A stretch of 62,462 nucleotides of DNA, taken from assembly GCA_030526665.1 (NCBI GenBank), contig JAUNCI010000008.1:1-62462 (forward strand), in the 5' to 3' direction. Position 1 is the first letter of the stretch; each line of letters starts with the position of its first letter. The notes beneath the pieces are model-generated. The model made no database searches. It worked only from the letters and a program-made list of their open reading frames with translations, and was not told where the DNA came from. The position numbers were made by a program, and so were the translations under genes. Shown one piece after another: positions 20,439 through 28,374 of the stretch. This DNA is from Eubacteriales bacterium. GTDB taxonomy: Bacteria; Bacillota; Clostridia; Lachnospirales; Lachnospiraceae.

Positions 20439-21457
20439 TGAAAAATACAACGAAAAAAATTATGTCACTGATGTTAAGTACCGGTGTAGCTGTTGGAATG
20501 CTGGCCGGCAGTACTGTTTTTGTTCAGGCGGAAGAACAGGAACTTACCAAAATAACTTTCTGCCTGGACTGGACACCGAATACAAATCATACAGGTATTT
20601 ATGCTGCGCAGGCACTTGGCTACTACGAAGAAGCTGGACTTGAGGTAGAAATCGTTCAGCCGCCGGAAAACGGAGCAGTACTGATGTGTGCAGCGGGACA
20701 GGCTCAGTTTGCAGTGGATGCCCAGGATACGCTGGCAGCCTCTCTTGCATTGGATGATCCGCTTGGAATCACAGCCGTTGCAGCTATGGTTCAGCACAAT
20801 ACATCAGGTATTATTTCGCGTGCCGGAGAAGGAATTGATAAACCGGCAGGTCTTACCGGAAAAACATATTCTACATGGGAGTCACCGATTGAGCTGGCAA
20901 TTCTCGAAAATCTGGTAAATGCTGATGGCGGCGATTTTAGTCAGGTAGAACTCATTCCAAATGATATTACAGATGAACCGGCAGCACTTGCGGCACATCA
21001 GACGGATGCAATCTGGGTATTTGAAGGATGGGGACGCGTTACTGCAGATATTGAAGGGGTAGATGTAGATTATTTTAACTTCAGAGATATCAATAGCGTT
21101 TTTGATTACTATACACCTGTCTTGATTGCAAATAATGAATTTCTGGAGGAATCACCGGAGATCGCAAAGGCTTTTGTTGCGGCAACAGCCAAAGGGTATG
21201 AGTATGCTGCTGAAAATCCAAAGGAAGCTGCGGACATGCTGATTGCAGGTGATAATACAGGATCTTTGGGTGGATCGGAAGAACTGGTATACAAAAGCCA
21301 GGAATATTTGTCATCAAAATATGTGGACGATGCAAAGTCCTGGGGTGTCATTGATCCGGCTCGTTGGGACGGATTCTATGGATGGCTGTATGAGAATGAA
21401 CTTTGTGCAAAAGATTTGATCGGCGTAGGATATACCAATGACTTTCTGCCGGAATAG
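20438..21457 (+). CDS. THI5/NMT1-like substrate-binding protein (ThiY type)
   Basis: Extracytoplasmic binding protein of 339 residues. ITFCLDWTPNTNHTGIYAA, followed by LGYYEEAGLEVEIVQPPENGA, is the signature of the THI5/ThiY group that binds pyrimidine precursors of thiamine. The signal sequence runs MKKIMSLML-like (KNTTKKIMSLMLSTGVAVGML) into LAGSTVFVQAEEQ. The usual lipobox cysteine is replaced by Ser (LAGS), so the protein seems to be cleaved after VQA rather than lipidated. That is odd for a Gram-positive binding protein, which needs an anchor. The ATG at 20438 overlaps the permease stop and has AGAGGA upstream. Confidence 0.9.
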   Translation: MKNTTKKIMSLMLSTGVAVGMLAGSTVFVQAEEQELTKITFCLDWTPNTNHTGIYAAQALGYYEEAGLEVEIVQPPENGAVLMCAAGQAQFAVDAQDTLAASLALDDPLGITAVAAMVQHNTSGIISRAGEGIDKPAGLTGKTYSTWESPIELAILENLVNADGGDFSQVELIPNDITDEPAALAAHQTDAIWVFEGWGRVTADIEGVDVDYFNFRDINSVFDYYTPVLIANNEFLEESPEIAKAFVAATAKGYEYAAENPKEAADMLIAGDNTGSLGGSEELVYKSQEYLSSKYVDDAKSWGVIDPARWDGFYGWLYENELCAKDLIGVGYTNDFLPE

Positions 21458-21465
21458 GAGGCAGT

Positions 21466-22203
21466 ATGTCATTATTAAAAGCTGAGCATGTGACAAAACG
21501 CTATGGTGATCAGACGATTATTCAGGATATAAATATTCATCTGGAAAAGGGCGAACTGGTTTCGCTTTTGGGAGTCAGCGGATCGGGAAAAACAACTTTG
21601 TTCCATATTTTATCCGGTCTTGTTGCTCCGGAAGAAGGAAAGGTATATCTGAATGATACAGATATTACGGAGAAACCGGGCAGTATCAGTTACATGCTTC
21701 AGAAAGATTTATTGCTTGCTCACAAAAAGATTATTGATAATGTATCGCTTCCACTGATTTTAAAAGGAATCTCCAAAAAAGAAGCGAGGGCACAGGTGGA
21801 TCCTCTTTTTGCAGAATTCGGTCTGGAAGGCACGCAGTATAAATATCCAAGCCAGCTCTCCGGCGGCATGCGCCAAAGAGCGGCACTACTTAGAACTTAT
21901 CTGTCTTCCAATGGCGTAGCACTTCTGGATGAACCATTCAGTGCATTGGATACACTTACCAAATCCAATATTCATAAATGGTATCTGGATATTATGCAGC
22001 ACATTGACTTATCTACGCTGTTCATTACGCATGATATCGATGAGGCGATTCTGCTGTCGGATCGAATTTATATTTTGAATGGAAATCCGGGACGCATCAC
22101 AGAAGAAATTGTGATCGAGGAGAAAAAACCTCGTCCGGAGGATTTCTATCTGACAGAAACGTTTTTGAAATATAAAAGAGAAATTATCAGTAAGCTCGGT
22201 TGA
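21466..22203 (+). CDS. ABC transporter ATP-binding protein (ThiZ type)
   Basis: ATPase of 245 residues energising the thiamine/precursor importer. Walker A is GVSGSGKTT, the Q loop region is SYMLQKDLLL, the signature is LSGGMRQRAALLR, Walker B is VALLDEPFSALD and the switch is FITHDIDEA. It belongs to the SsuB/TauB/ThiZ branch. A good GGAGG site precedes the ATG 8 bases after the binding-protein gene. It is last of the TPP-controlled operon; no terminator was found before the next promoter. Confidence 0.93.
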   Translation: MSLLKAEHVTKRYGDQTIIQDINIHLEKGELVSLLGVSGSGKTTLFHILSGLVAPEEGKVYLNDTDITEKPGSISYMLQKDLLLAHKKIIDNVSLPLILKGISKKEARAQVDPLFAEFGLEGTQYKYPSQLSGGMRQRAALLRTYLSSNGVALLDEPFSALDTLTKSNIHKWYLDIMQHIDLSTLFITHDIDEAILLSDRIYILNGNPGRITEEIVIEEKKPRPEDFYLTETFLKYKREIISKLG

Positions 22204-22294
22204 GATAAAATATCAGAAGAGATAATAAAATATGAAAGTCTTTGGAAACAAGTCGTAATACTATTGAGAATAGATAGGAGATTTGAAAAAAGAC

Positions 22295-22373
22295 TTGACG
22301 AATAGTACCTCCGTATGCATAATGTACTTGTCAGGTGACAAGACACATAAATTGACACTTGCATACGGAGGTA
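22295..22373 (+). promoter_or_regulatory. Promoter and nested palindromes before the EIIC-like gene
   Basis: The promoter is TTGACG (22295-22300), a 17-base spacer and CATAAT (22318-22323). A perfect 14-base inverted repeat, TACCTCCGTATGCA (22306-22319) and TGCATACGGAGGTA (22360-22373), has its left arm in the promoter spacer. Its right arm holds the ribosome binding site. At the start site lies a second palindrome, CTTGTC-AGGT-GACAAG (22327-22342). With niaR next door this inner palindrome is a natural candidate for the NiaR operator. Confidence 0.6.
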
Positions 22374-22378
22374 TTAAA

Positions 22379-23431
22379 ATGAAAGAATTTTTGAAAAAGA
22401 AAAATGTTATTTTTTCTGTGAAACGTTATGGAATTGATGCACTTGGCGCAATGGCAATGGGGCTGTTTGCGTCACTTCTGATTGGAACGATCATAGGAAC
22501 GCTGGGTGAACGTCTGGGAATAGAAGTGTTATCGACAATCGGCACTTATGCCAAAAGTGCAACCGGACCTGCAATGGCGATTTCCATCGGCTATGCCTTA
22601 CAAAGTCCGCCGCTTGTGTTGTTTTCTCTTGCAACGGTTGGTATCGCTGCGAATGAACTTGGCGGTGCCGGCGGCCCATTGGCGGTATTGCTGATTACGA
22701 TTATTGCAGCAGAGCTTGGAAAAATCGTGTCCAAAGAAACGAAAATAGATATTATCGTTACACCTGCAGTTACCATTTGCGTTGGAGTACTTCTCAGTTT
22801 AGGATGTGCGCCTGTTATTGGTAAAGCAGCCAGTGCGGTTGGAACCGCAATTATGTGGGCAACAGAGTTACAGCCATTTTTGATGGGAATCCTGGTATCT
22901 GTTATAGTAGGTATCGCGTTAACACTTCCAATCAGCAGTGCGGCAATTTGTGCAGCATTGTCTCTGACCGGTCTGGCCGGCGGTGCGGCAGTTGCAGGAT
23001 GCTGTGCACAGATGGTTGGTTTTGCGGTTATGAGTTATCGTGAAAACAAAGTGGGTGGTCTGGTAGCACAGGGAATCGGAACCTCTATGCTGCAGATGGG
23101 AAATATTGTAAAAAATCCCAAAATCTGGCTTCCGCCAATTATCGCATCCGCCATTACGGGACCGATCGCAACCTGTATTTTTAAACTGCATATGGATGGA
23201 CCGGCGATTGCTTCCGGAATGGGTACCTGTGGTCTAGTAGGACAGATCGGTGTTTATACCGGCTGGGTAAACAGTGTAGCGGAAGGTGCAAAAGCTTCGA
23301 TTGGAGCAATGGACTGGATCGGACTGATTTTGATCAGCTTTGTTTTGCCGGCAATTATTACCTGGGCTATTTCACTGCTTTTCAGAAAACAGGGCTGGAT
23401 CAAACAAAATGATTTAAAACTGGATCTGTAA
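22379..23431 (+). CDS. EIIC-like membrane transporter (PTS_EIIC_2 type), possible niacin carrier
   Basis: Polytopic membrane protein of 350 residues, about nine or ten helices, rich in Gly and Ala. It resembles the PTS_EIIC_2 family (DALGAMAMGLFASLLIGTII, GGPLAVLL, ITLP-like LPISSAAI, GLAGGAAVAGCCAQM). No EIIA or EIIB partner is encoded nearby, which argues against sugar phosphotransfer. The ATG at 22379 has ACGGAGG upstream; longer starts in this frame would read through the promoter. The gene is followed by niaR, which suggests transport of niacin or another NAD precursor; this is inference from context. Confidence 0.8.
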   Translation: MKEFLKKKNVIFSVKRYGIDALGAMAMGLFASLLIGTIIGTLGERLGIEVLSTIGTYAKSATGPAMAISIGYALQSPPLVLFSLATVGIAANELGGAGGPLAVLLITIIAAELGKIVSKETKIDIIVTPAVTICVGVLLSLGCAPVIGKAASAVGTAIMWATELQPFLMGILVSVIVGIALTLPISSAAICAALSLTGLAGGAAVAGCCAQMVGFAVMSYRENKVGGLVAQGIGTSMLQMGNIVKNPKIWLPPIIASAITGPIATCIFKLHMDGPAIASGMGTCGLVGQIGVYTGWVNSVAEGAKASIGAMDWIGLILISFVLPAIITWAISLLFRKQGWIKQNDLKLDL

Positions 23432-23436
23432 TGTGC

Positions 23437-23456
23437 TATAATGGTCTCGACTTGAA
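23437..23456 (+). promoter_or_regulatory. niaR promoter and TCGACTTGAA motif
   Basis: TGCTATAAT is an extended -10 element (TATAAT at 23437-23442), so transcription should start at about 23449. That is inside the motif TCGACTTGAA (23447-23456), one of four copies of this 10-mer in the window. Confidence 0.6.
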
Positions 23457-23520
23457 TTGAGAGGGCAGGGGAATTGCATTCTGCCTGCAGACTTTGTTAG
23501 AAAAGATTCGAGAGGGTATT

Positions 23521-24036
23521 ATGACTGGAGAAGAAAGACGCGATCATATCATACAGATGATTCGAAATACAACACGCCCGATACCGGCGAAAGCTCTGGC
23601 TGCTGATTTTGAAGTCAGCCGTCAGGTAATAGTACAGGATATTGCTTTGATTCGTGCGGCAGGATTTGATATCTTATCAACAAATCGAGGTTATATATTG
23701 CTGGAAAATACAAGTGCCAGCAGAGTATTTAAGGTGAGTCACACGGATGAGCAGATGGTGGAAGAACTCTCCTGTATCGTTGATCTGGGTGGAAAAGTTC
23801 AAAATGTGATGATTAACCACAGAGTTTACGGACATATTGAAGCACCGCTGCATATTTCTTCCAGAAAAGATATTTCGGTTTTTGTGGATAAACTCAGTAA
23901 CAGCAAATCAGGGTTGTTGAAAAACACAACTTCCGGATATCATTATCATACCGTGGAAGCAGATTCGGAAAAGACATTGGATGAAATAGAAGACGAACTT
24001 CGAAAACGAGGGTTTTTAGTAGCTGTAAATTCTTAA
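23521..24036 (+). CDS. niaR: Niacin-responsive transcriptional repressor NiaR
   Basis: DNA-binding repressor of 171 residues. An N-terminal HTH_11 winged helix (RRDHIIQMIRNTTRPIPAK, then SRQVIVQDIALIRAAG) is followed by a 3H domain carrying the three namesake histidines, seen around MINHRVYGHIEAPLHI and SGYHYHTVE. In Firmicutes NiaR (YrxA) senses nicotinic acid and represses NAD synthesis or niacin uptake genes. The frame runs upstream to 23494, but the ATG at 23521 has GAGAGGG before it and gives the normal N-terminus. The EIIC-like gene upstream is the likely target. Confidence 0.92.
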   Translation: MTGEERRDHIIQMIRNTTRPIPAKALAADFEVSRQVIVQDIALIRAAGFDILSTNRGYILLENTSASRVFKVSHTDEQMVEELSCIVDLGGKVQNVMINHRVYGHIEAPLHISSRKDISVFVDKLSNSKSGLLKNTTSGYHYHTVEADSEKTLDEIEDELRKRGFLVAVNS

Positions 24037-24059
24037 AAATGTCAGAAAGATAGAAACAG

Positions 24060-24088
24060 TACCGGCAGGATTTTCCTGCCGGTTTTTT
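24060..24088 (+). terminator. Intrinsic terminator after niaR
   Basis: Stem CCGGCAGGA/TCCTGCCGG with a short TTT-rich loop, followed by six T residues. Confidence 0.9.
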
Positions 24089-24160
24089 ATAGTTTTACTA
24101 GTTCTCCTCTATACGTTTTCTGTGTGAGTATGATAAAGTATAGACGAGAGAAGACGCCGC

Positions 24161-24201
24161 ATCTCAGATGTGAGATGACTCTCATCTGAGATCGACTTGA
24201 A
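24161..24201 (+). other. Leader hairpin followed by the TCGACTTGAA motif
   Basis: ATCTCAGAT (24161-24169) pairs with ATCTGAGAT (24184-24192), with a further GAG/CTC inside, and runs directly into TCGACTTGAA (24192-24201). The start codon of the next gene is 18 bases further on. The same hairpin-then-motif order is seen at 19275-19316. Confidence 0.5.
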
Positions 24202-24219
24202 TATCTGTGAGGTTAATAT

Positions 24220-26436
24220 ATGAATATTTTACATATAAAACGAAGCCAGTCGTTTATAAAAAACTTGTGTACGGCCGGTCTTGTCCTGTGCTTAATGGGA
24301 CAGGCATTTCCATGTACAGCAACCGGGATGGATGAATTTAACAACAGTATAAGTGGGGAGGAAAGCGTTCTAAATTCGGAAAGGATACAATCGGATGCGA
24401 ATATCGATAATGAGAATGAATCGGATGAGGCAGACGAGTTTGACGAGATCATAACGGAAGATGGAGAAGCGGAGGAGATTTCTGCTGATGCGCTTTTGGC
24501 AGAAATAGATGATGATCCGGAGCAGGATTCGAATGTAAATTCAGATGTGGATACAGCAGAAGCAGATTTTTTCGGTGATGGAGCGGATAAGGAAAATACG
24601 GAAATATCCCCCATTATGACTGCCGCTCCTGTTTTAAAAAAAGCAGAACTTACGGAAGATGGCGTACATATTACATGGGAAGCCTGCGAAAATGCAGAAC
24701 AATATCGCGTATTTCGCAAAAAAGCAGGAAGCGATAAATGGAGCAGAGTAACGACGACTGCAGAAACAGAAGCGTATGATTCTTTGCAGGAAAGCGGACA
24801 GACATATTTTTATACTGTTCGATGCGTGGCCTCTGACGGAGAACGATATATGAGTCCGTATGATACAAAGGGACTCAGGATTTACTATGTAGCATGCCCG
24901 ATGATAACATCTCTGAATAATAAACTGGCCGGGATCGAGATCAAATGGAATAAGGTTTCCGGAGCTCAGCAATATCGGGTATATCGTAAAAACAGTGATG
25001 GAAAATGGGAAAAAATTTCTACAACGACGTCATGTGATTTTGTATACAAAAAATTGCCGGTGGGATTGGAAGGGGTATTTACCGTGCGTGCACTGGATGG
25101 AAAAGGAAAATTTGTCAGTGCATACAGCAAACAGGGAAAACAAATATACAGACTCGGCGAGTGTACTATTTCAACTTTGAAAAATAAGGGGAATGGTGTT
25201 GAAATAACATGGAAACCGCAAAAAGGTGCGGAAGGGTACTGCGTGTATCGAAAAAGTACCGGTGACCGTACCTATACACTTTTGAAGGAACTGCCGGGAG
25301 CAGAGGTGCAGAGTTTTACAGATTTATCTAACAAAACCGACGGTGGAAAATATGCCTATGCGGTTCGTTCCTATCATGGTGATTTTAAAAGTTCTGCAAA
25401 AGCAAAAACAATTTATTATTTGCCTGCACCGGACCTTGTAAGTCTGGCAAATAATAAAGAGAACATCGTTACAGCTTCCTGGAAGCAAATGAAAAATGTT
25501 TCCGGATATGAGGTATATTGCAAGACCGGTAATGAATCATTTCGACAGAAATTTTCAGGAAGTAAAAGTATCAAAAAAGCAATTAGCGGATTTGAATATA
25601 GAAAAACATATACGATCTATGTTCGCAGTTATAAAGTTGTTTCCGGAAGCGTGTTCTATTCCGGATGGAGCAAGAAAAAGGAAATCCATATCGAAAAGGG
25701 AAAAAATATAGATTTTACAAATTTGAAAAAAACAATTAATCAGATTATCCGAAGTAAGGGTGGGACCTGGTCTGTTTATATCAAAGAGCTAAAAGGAGGT
25801 TCTGAGCTTAGTATAAACAATACCTCTATGTATCCGGCGAGTATAATCAAACTGTTTTGCATGGCGTCTACGTATGATCAGATTCAAAAAGGGAATTTAC
25901 GTCAAACCTCCAGAATCAATACATTGCTGACGGATATGATTACGGTGAGCGATAATGAATCTTTTAATGAACTGGTTCGACGCCATTCAGGTTCTCGTGG
26001 TTTTTTAAACGGTGCAGGTGTTGTAAATCAATATCTGAAAGCGAATGGATATAGTGGAACGGAATGTCACAGTTCATTGCGCCCTTCATCGACAACGTTT
26101 ACCAATGATGGAAAGCTTAACTGTTCCAGTGCAAAAGATGCCGGAAAAATATTGGAACGTATTTATTACGGAGAATGTGTTTCGCCGGAATATTCACGGG
26201 AAATGCTGAACCTTTTAAAACGCCAGACGAGACGATGGAAAATTCCTTCCGGAATACCGTCCGGTGTTGTTGTAGCAAATAAAACAGGTGAAAACAATAC
26301 TTATCAGCATGATGCAGCTATTGTGTATGGCTCAAAAACAACATTTATTCTATGTATTTTTTCAAACTCTGGAGAAAACAGCGGATGTGAGGGAATCAGA
26401 CAGATCGCATCGGCAGTATATCGTTATCTGAACTAA
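24220..26436 (+). CDS. Exported Fn3-repeat serine hydrolase (beta-lactamase fold)
   Basis: Surface protein of 738 residues. A signal peptide (about 1-36) is followed by an acidic stretch (about 45-130) and four Fn3-like repeats (about 135-495; e.g. ITWEACENAEQYRVFRK, IKWNKVSGAQQYRVYRK). The C-terminal domain is of class A beta-lactamase type (about 505-738). Catalytic motifs are SIIK (Ser541, Lys544), SDN (577-579) and KTG (688-690). It is probably a cell-wall-directed serine hydrolase rather than a resistance enzyme, since it is large, repeat-bearing and anchored by nothing obvious. A shorter paralogue is encoded at 52294-53292, and the Fn3-like module recurs in the two large proteins at 30852-42673. 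The nitroreductase-fusion gene follows after 13 bases. Confidence 0.85.
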   Translation: MNILHIKRSQSFIKNLCTAGLVLCLMGQAFPCTATGMDEFNNSISGEESVLNSERIQSDANIDNENESDEADEFDEIITEDGEAEEISADALLAEIDDDPEQDSNVNSDVDTAEADFFGDGADKENTEISPIMTAAPVLKKAELTEDGVHITWEACENAEQYRVFRKKAGSDKWSRVTTTAETEAYDSLQESGQTYFYTVRCVASDGERYMSPYDTKGLRIYYVACPMITSLNNKLAGIEIKWNKVSGAQQYRVYRKNSDGKWEKISTTTSCDFVYKKLPVGLEGVFTVRALDGKGKFVSAYSKQGKQIYRLGECTISTLKNKGNGVEITWKPQKGAEGYCVYRKSTGDRTYTLLKELPGAEVQSFTDLSNKTDGGKYAYAVRSYHGDFKSSAKAKTIYYLPAPDLVSLANNKENIVTASWKQMKNVSGYEVYCKTGNESFRQKFSGSKSIKKAISGFEYRKTYTIYVRSYKVVSGSVFYSGWSKKKEIHIEKGKNIDFTNLKKTINQIIRSKGGTWSVYIKELKGGSELSINNTSMYPASIIKLFCMASTYDQIQKGNLRQTSRINTLLTDMITVSDNESFNELVRRHSGSRGFLNGAGVVNQYLKANGYSGTECHSSLRPSSTTFTNDGKLNCSSAKDAGKILERIYYGECVSPEYSREMLNLLKRQTRRWKIPSGIPSGVVVANKTGENNTYQHDAAIVYGSKTTFILCIFSNSGENSGCEGIRQIASAVYRYLN

Positions 26437-26449
26437 ACGGAGGTATAAG

Positions 26450-27751
26450 ATGAATCAGTTGGAGGCAATCAAGGCAAGACATTCAGTGAGAAGTTACAAA
26501 GAACAAATGCCGGATTCAAAATGTGTGGATAAACTTTGTGCAATGATTGATGAATTAAATCACAGCAGCGGACTTCATATGCAGTTGCTGCTCGATGAAC
26601 CTCGTGCATTTTCGTCTATAAAAGCCCATTACGGAAAATTTGCAGGAGTAAAAAATTATATCGCATTGATTGGACCAAAGACCGATAACCTGGAAGAAAT
26701 TTGCGGATATAATGGCGAGAAGCTGGTGCTGGCGGCACAGCAGATGGGATTGAATACGTGCTGGGTCGCGGGAACATACAAGAAAATTCCCGATGCATAT
26801 CATATGGAAAAAGGAGAGCGAATTGTTGCTGTCATCGTTATTGGATATGGTACAACAGACGGAAAGGCACATAAAAGTAAAAGTCCGGAACAGGTAACAG
26901 AGGTAGAAGGCACGGCACCGGAATGGTTCTATCGTGGAGTAGATGCTGCTCTTTTGGCCCCAACGGCAATCAATCAGCAGAGATTTCGCTTTAGCTGGAA
27001 AAATGGTGAGGCCAGTGTTCGTTCCCTTTTGGGACCATGCAGCAAACTGGACCTGGGTATCGTAAAGCTTCATTTTGAAATAGGATCCGGAAAGGTATTT
27101 TCACAGATGAATACCATTGTTGTGGAACCGGAGTGGGATCTGCACGATCGGTATTTTTCTGAGATAAAAATGTATCAAAAAGTCGAAGCAGTTGCGAAAC
27201 AGTGCGGACTGGTGATGACAGAAAAAGCACTTCCTTATATGAAGGAAGCACATAAAGGGCAGACTCGAAAAGGAAAAGAACATATACCGTATATCTATCA
27301 TCCACTGATGATGTGCTGTCATGCACTTGCATTGGGGATTCGAGAAGATGAAATTCTGGCAGCTATTCTGCTGCACGATGTCTGTGAGGACTGCGGAATA
27401 TTGCCGGAAGAACTTCCGGTCAGCAAAGAGGTACAAAAGGCAGTTTCTCTGTTGACATTCACGTTGAAAGAGGGACAGGAACTTCATGATGCACAGGTTG
27501 CGTATTGTCAGAAAATCAGTGAAAACCGTATCGCCTTATTGATAAAAATCCTGGATCGGTGCAATAATATTTCAACTATGGCAATTGGTTTTTCGAAAGA
27601 ACAGATGGGAAGATATATCAAAAATACGGAAGAATTTATTTTTCCTTTGCTGGAACGTTTGAAAAGAGATTATCCACAGCATTACGATCATGCATTTTTA
27701 TTGAAATATCAGATCGTAAGTCTGCTGGAAACATTTAAGCGACTGATATAA
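26450..27751 (+). CDS. Nitroreductase fused to a RelA/SpoT-type hydrolase domain
   Basis: A 433-residue cytoplasmic fusion. Residues 1 to about 230 form a TM1586-type nitroreductase (IKARHSVRSYKEQMP, GFNGEKLV-like GYNGEKLVLAAQQMGLNTCWVAGTYKK, LAPTAINQQRFRF), a flavin-dependent oxidoreductase fold. From about 245 on there is an HD hydrolase of the small alarmone hydrolase (MESH1/SpoT) type. AHKGQTRKGKEHIPYIYHPL gives the Arg and first His, AAILLHDVCED gives HD and ED, and IKILDRCNNISTM gives the late Asp and Asn. All catalytic positions look intact, so (p)ppGpp or a related nucleotide could be its substrate. No synthetase domain is present. The start ATG has CGGAGG upstream. Confidence 0.85.
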   Translation: MNQLEAIKARHSVRSYKEQMPDSKCVDKLCAMIDELNHSSGLHMQLLLDEPRAFSSIKAHYGKFAGVKNYIALIGPKTDNLEEICGYNGEKLVLAAQQMGLNTCWVAGTYKKIPDAYHMEKGERIVAVIVIGYGTTDGKAHKSKSPEQVTEVEGTAPEWFYRGVDAALLAPTAINQQRFRFSWKNGEASVRSLLGPCSKLDLGIVKLHFEIGSGKVFSQMNTIVVEPEWDLHDRYFSEIKMYQKVEAVAKQCGLVMTEKALPYMKEAHKGQTRKGKEHIPYIYHPLMMCCHALALGIREDEILAAILLHDVCEDCGILPEELPVSKEVQKAVSLLTFTLKEGQELHDAQVAYCQKISENRIALLIKILDRCNNISTMAIGFSKEQMGRYIKNTEEFIFPLLERLKRDYPQHYDHAFLLKYQIVSLLETFKRLI

Positions 27752-27784
27752 TAAAAAAGGAAGGCAACAGAAAAGACAGCGGAT

Positions 27785-28348
27785 ATGGAATTTACAAGGG
27801 GAATTTTGCAGAATTATGTTCCGTTTAATGAACAGGAAGAAAAAGATCAGAAAGAAATGCTGGAGGCATTGCAGCAGGATGATATTTTTGAACGTACAAA
27901 TAAGATTGCACATATGACGGCTTCCGCCTGGGTCGTAAATCAGGCAAGAGATAAGGTCCTGATGTGTTATCACAACATCTATGATTCCTGGTCCTGGCTC
28001 GGAGGACATGCGGACGGAGAAAGGGATTTACTGAAGGTTGCGGTAAAGGAAGTGAAAGAAGAAAGCGGTCTGACAGATGTCAGACCACTGAGTGACGATA
28101 TTTATTCCATAGAAATACTGACCGTGGATGGACATGTAAAAAAAGGACAGTATGTCTCCTCGCATCTTCATTTCAATGTGACGTATCTTCTGGAAGCAAA
28201 GGAAGAAGAAGCGTTATCGGTAAATGAGGAGGAGAATAGCGGTGTGCAATGGTTCGGGCTGGAAGAAGCGATTGCTGCAAGCACGGAACCATGGTTTTGT
28301 GAACATATCTACAGCAAATTGAATCAAAAACTTCGTTCGATGTTTTGA
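27785..28348 (+). CDS. NUDIX hydrolase
   Basis: A 187-residue NUDIX protein. The box reads GGHADGERDLLKVAVKEVKE followed by ESGL. This is the HADG-variant subgroup, in which the first Glu of the classical box is replaced but the second part (KEVKEESG) remains. Such enzymes hydrolyse nucleoside diphosphate derivatives; the substrate is not predictable. The N-terminal 45 residues (FNEQEEKDQKEMLEALQQ) are helical. It lies 33 bases after the nitroreductase-alarmone hydrolase fusion and probably shares its transcript, which would pair two nucleotide-cleaving enzymes. It converges with the minus-strand gene downstream. Confidence 0.9.
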   Translation: MEFTRGILQNYVPFNEQEEKDQKEMLEALQQDDIFERTNKIAHMTASAWVVNQARDKVLMCYHNIYDSWSWLGGHADGERDLLKVAVKEVKEESGLTDVRPLSDDIYSIEILTVDGHVKKGQYVSSHLHFNVTYLLEAKEEEALSVNEEENSGVQWFGLEEAIAASTEPWFCEHIYSKLNQKLRSMF

Positions 28349-28374
28349 AATACGCAATAAAATGAAACGAGAAT

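Noticed and set aside
22306-22373. Invertible promoter (phase-variation switch) bounded by the 14-base inverted repeats
   Set aside because: The segment between the arms is only 40 bases, the -35 lies outside it, and no site-specific recombinase gene is nearby.
24220-26436. Beta-lactam resistance gene
   Set aside because: The catalytic motifs are present, but the large Fn3-like part and surface location point to an envelope function. Lactamase activity cannot be claimed from the motifs alone.
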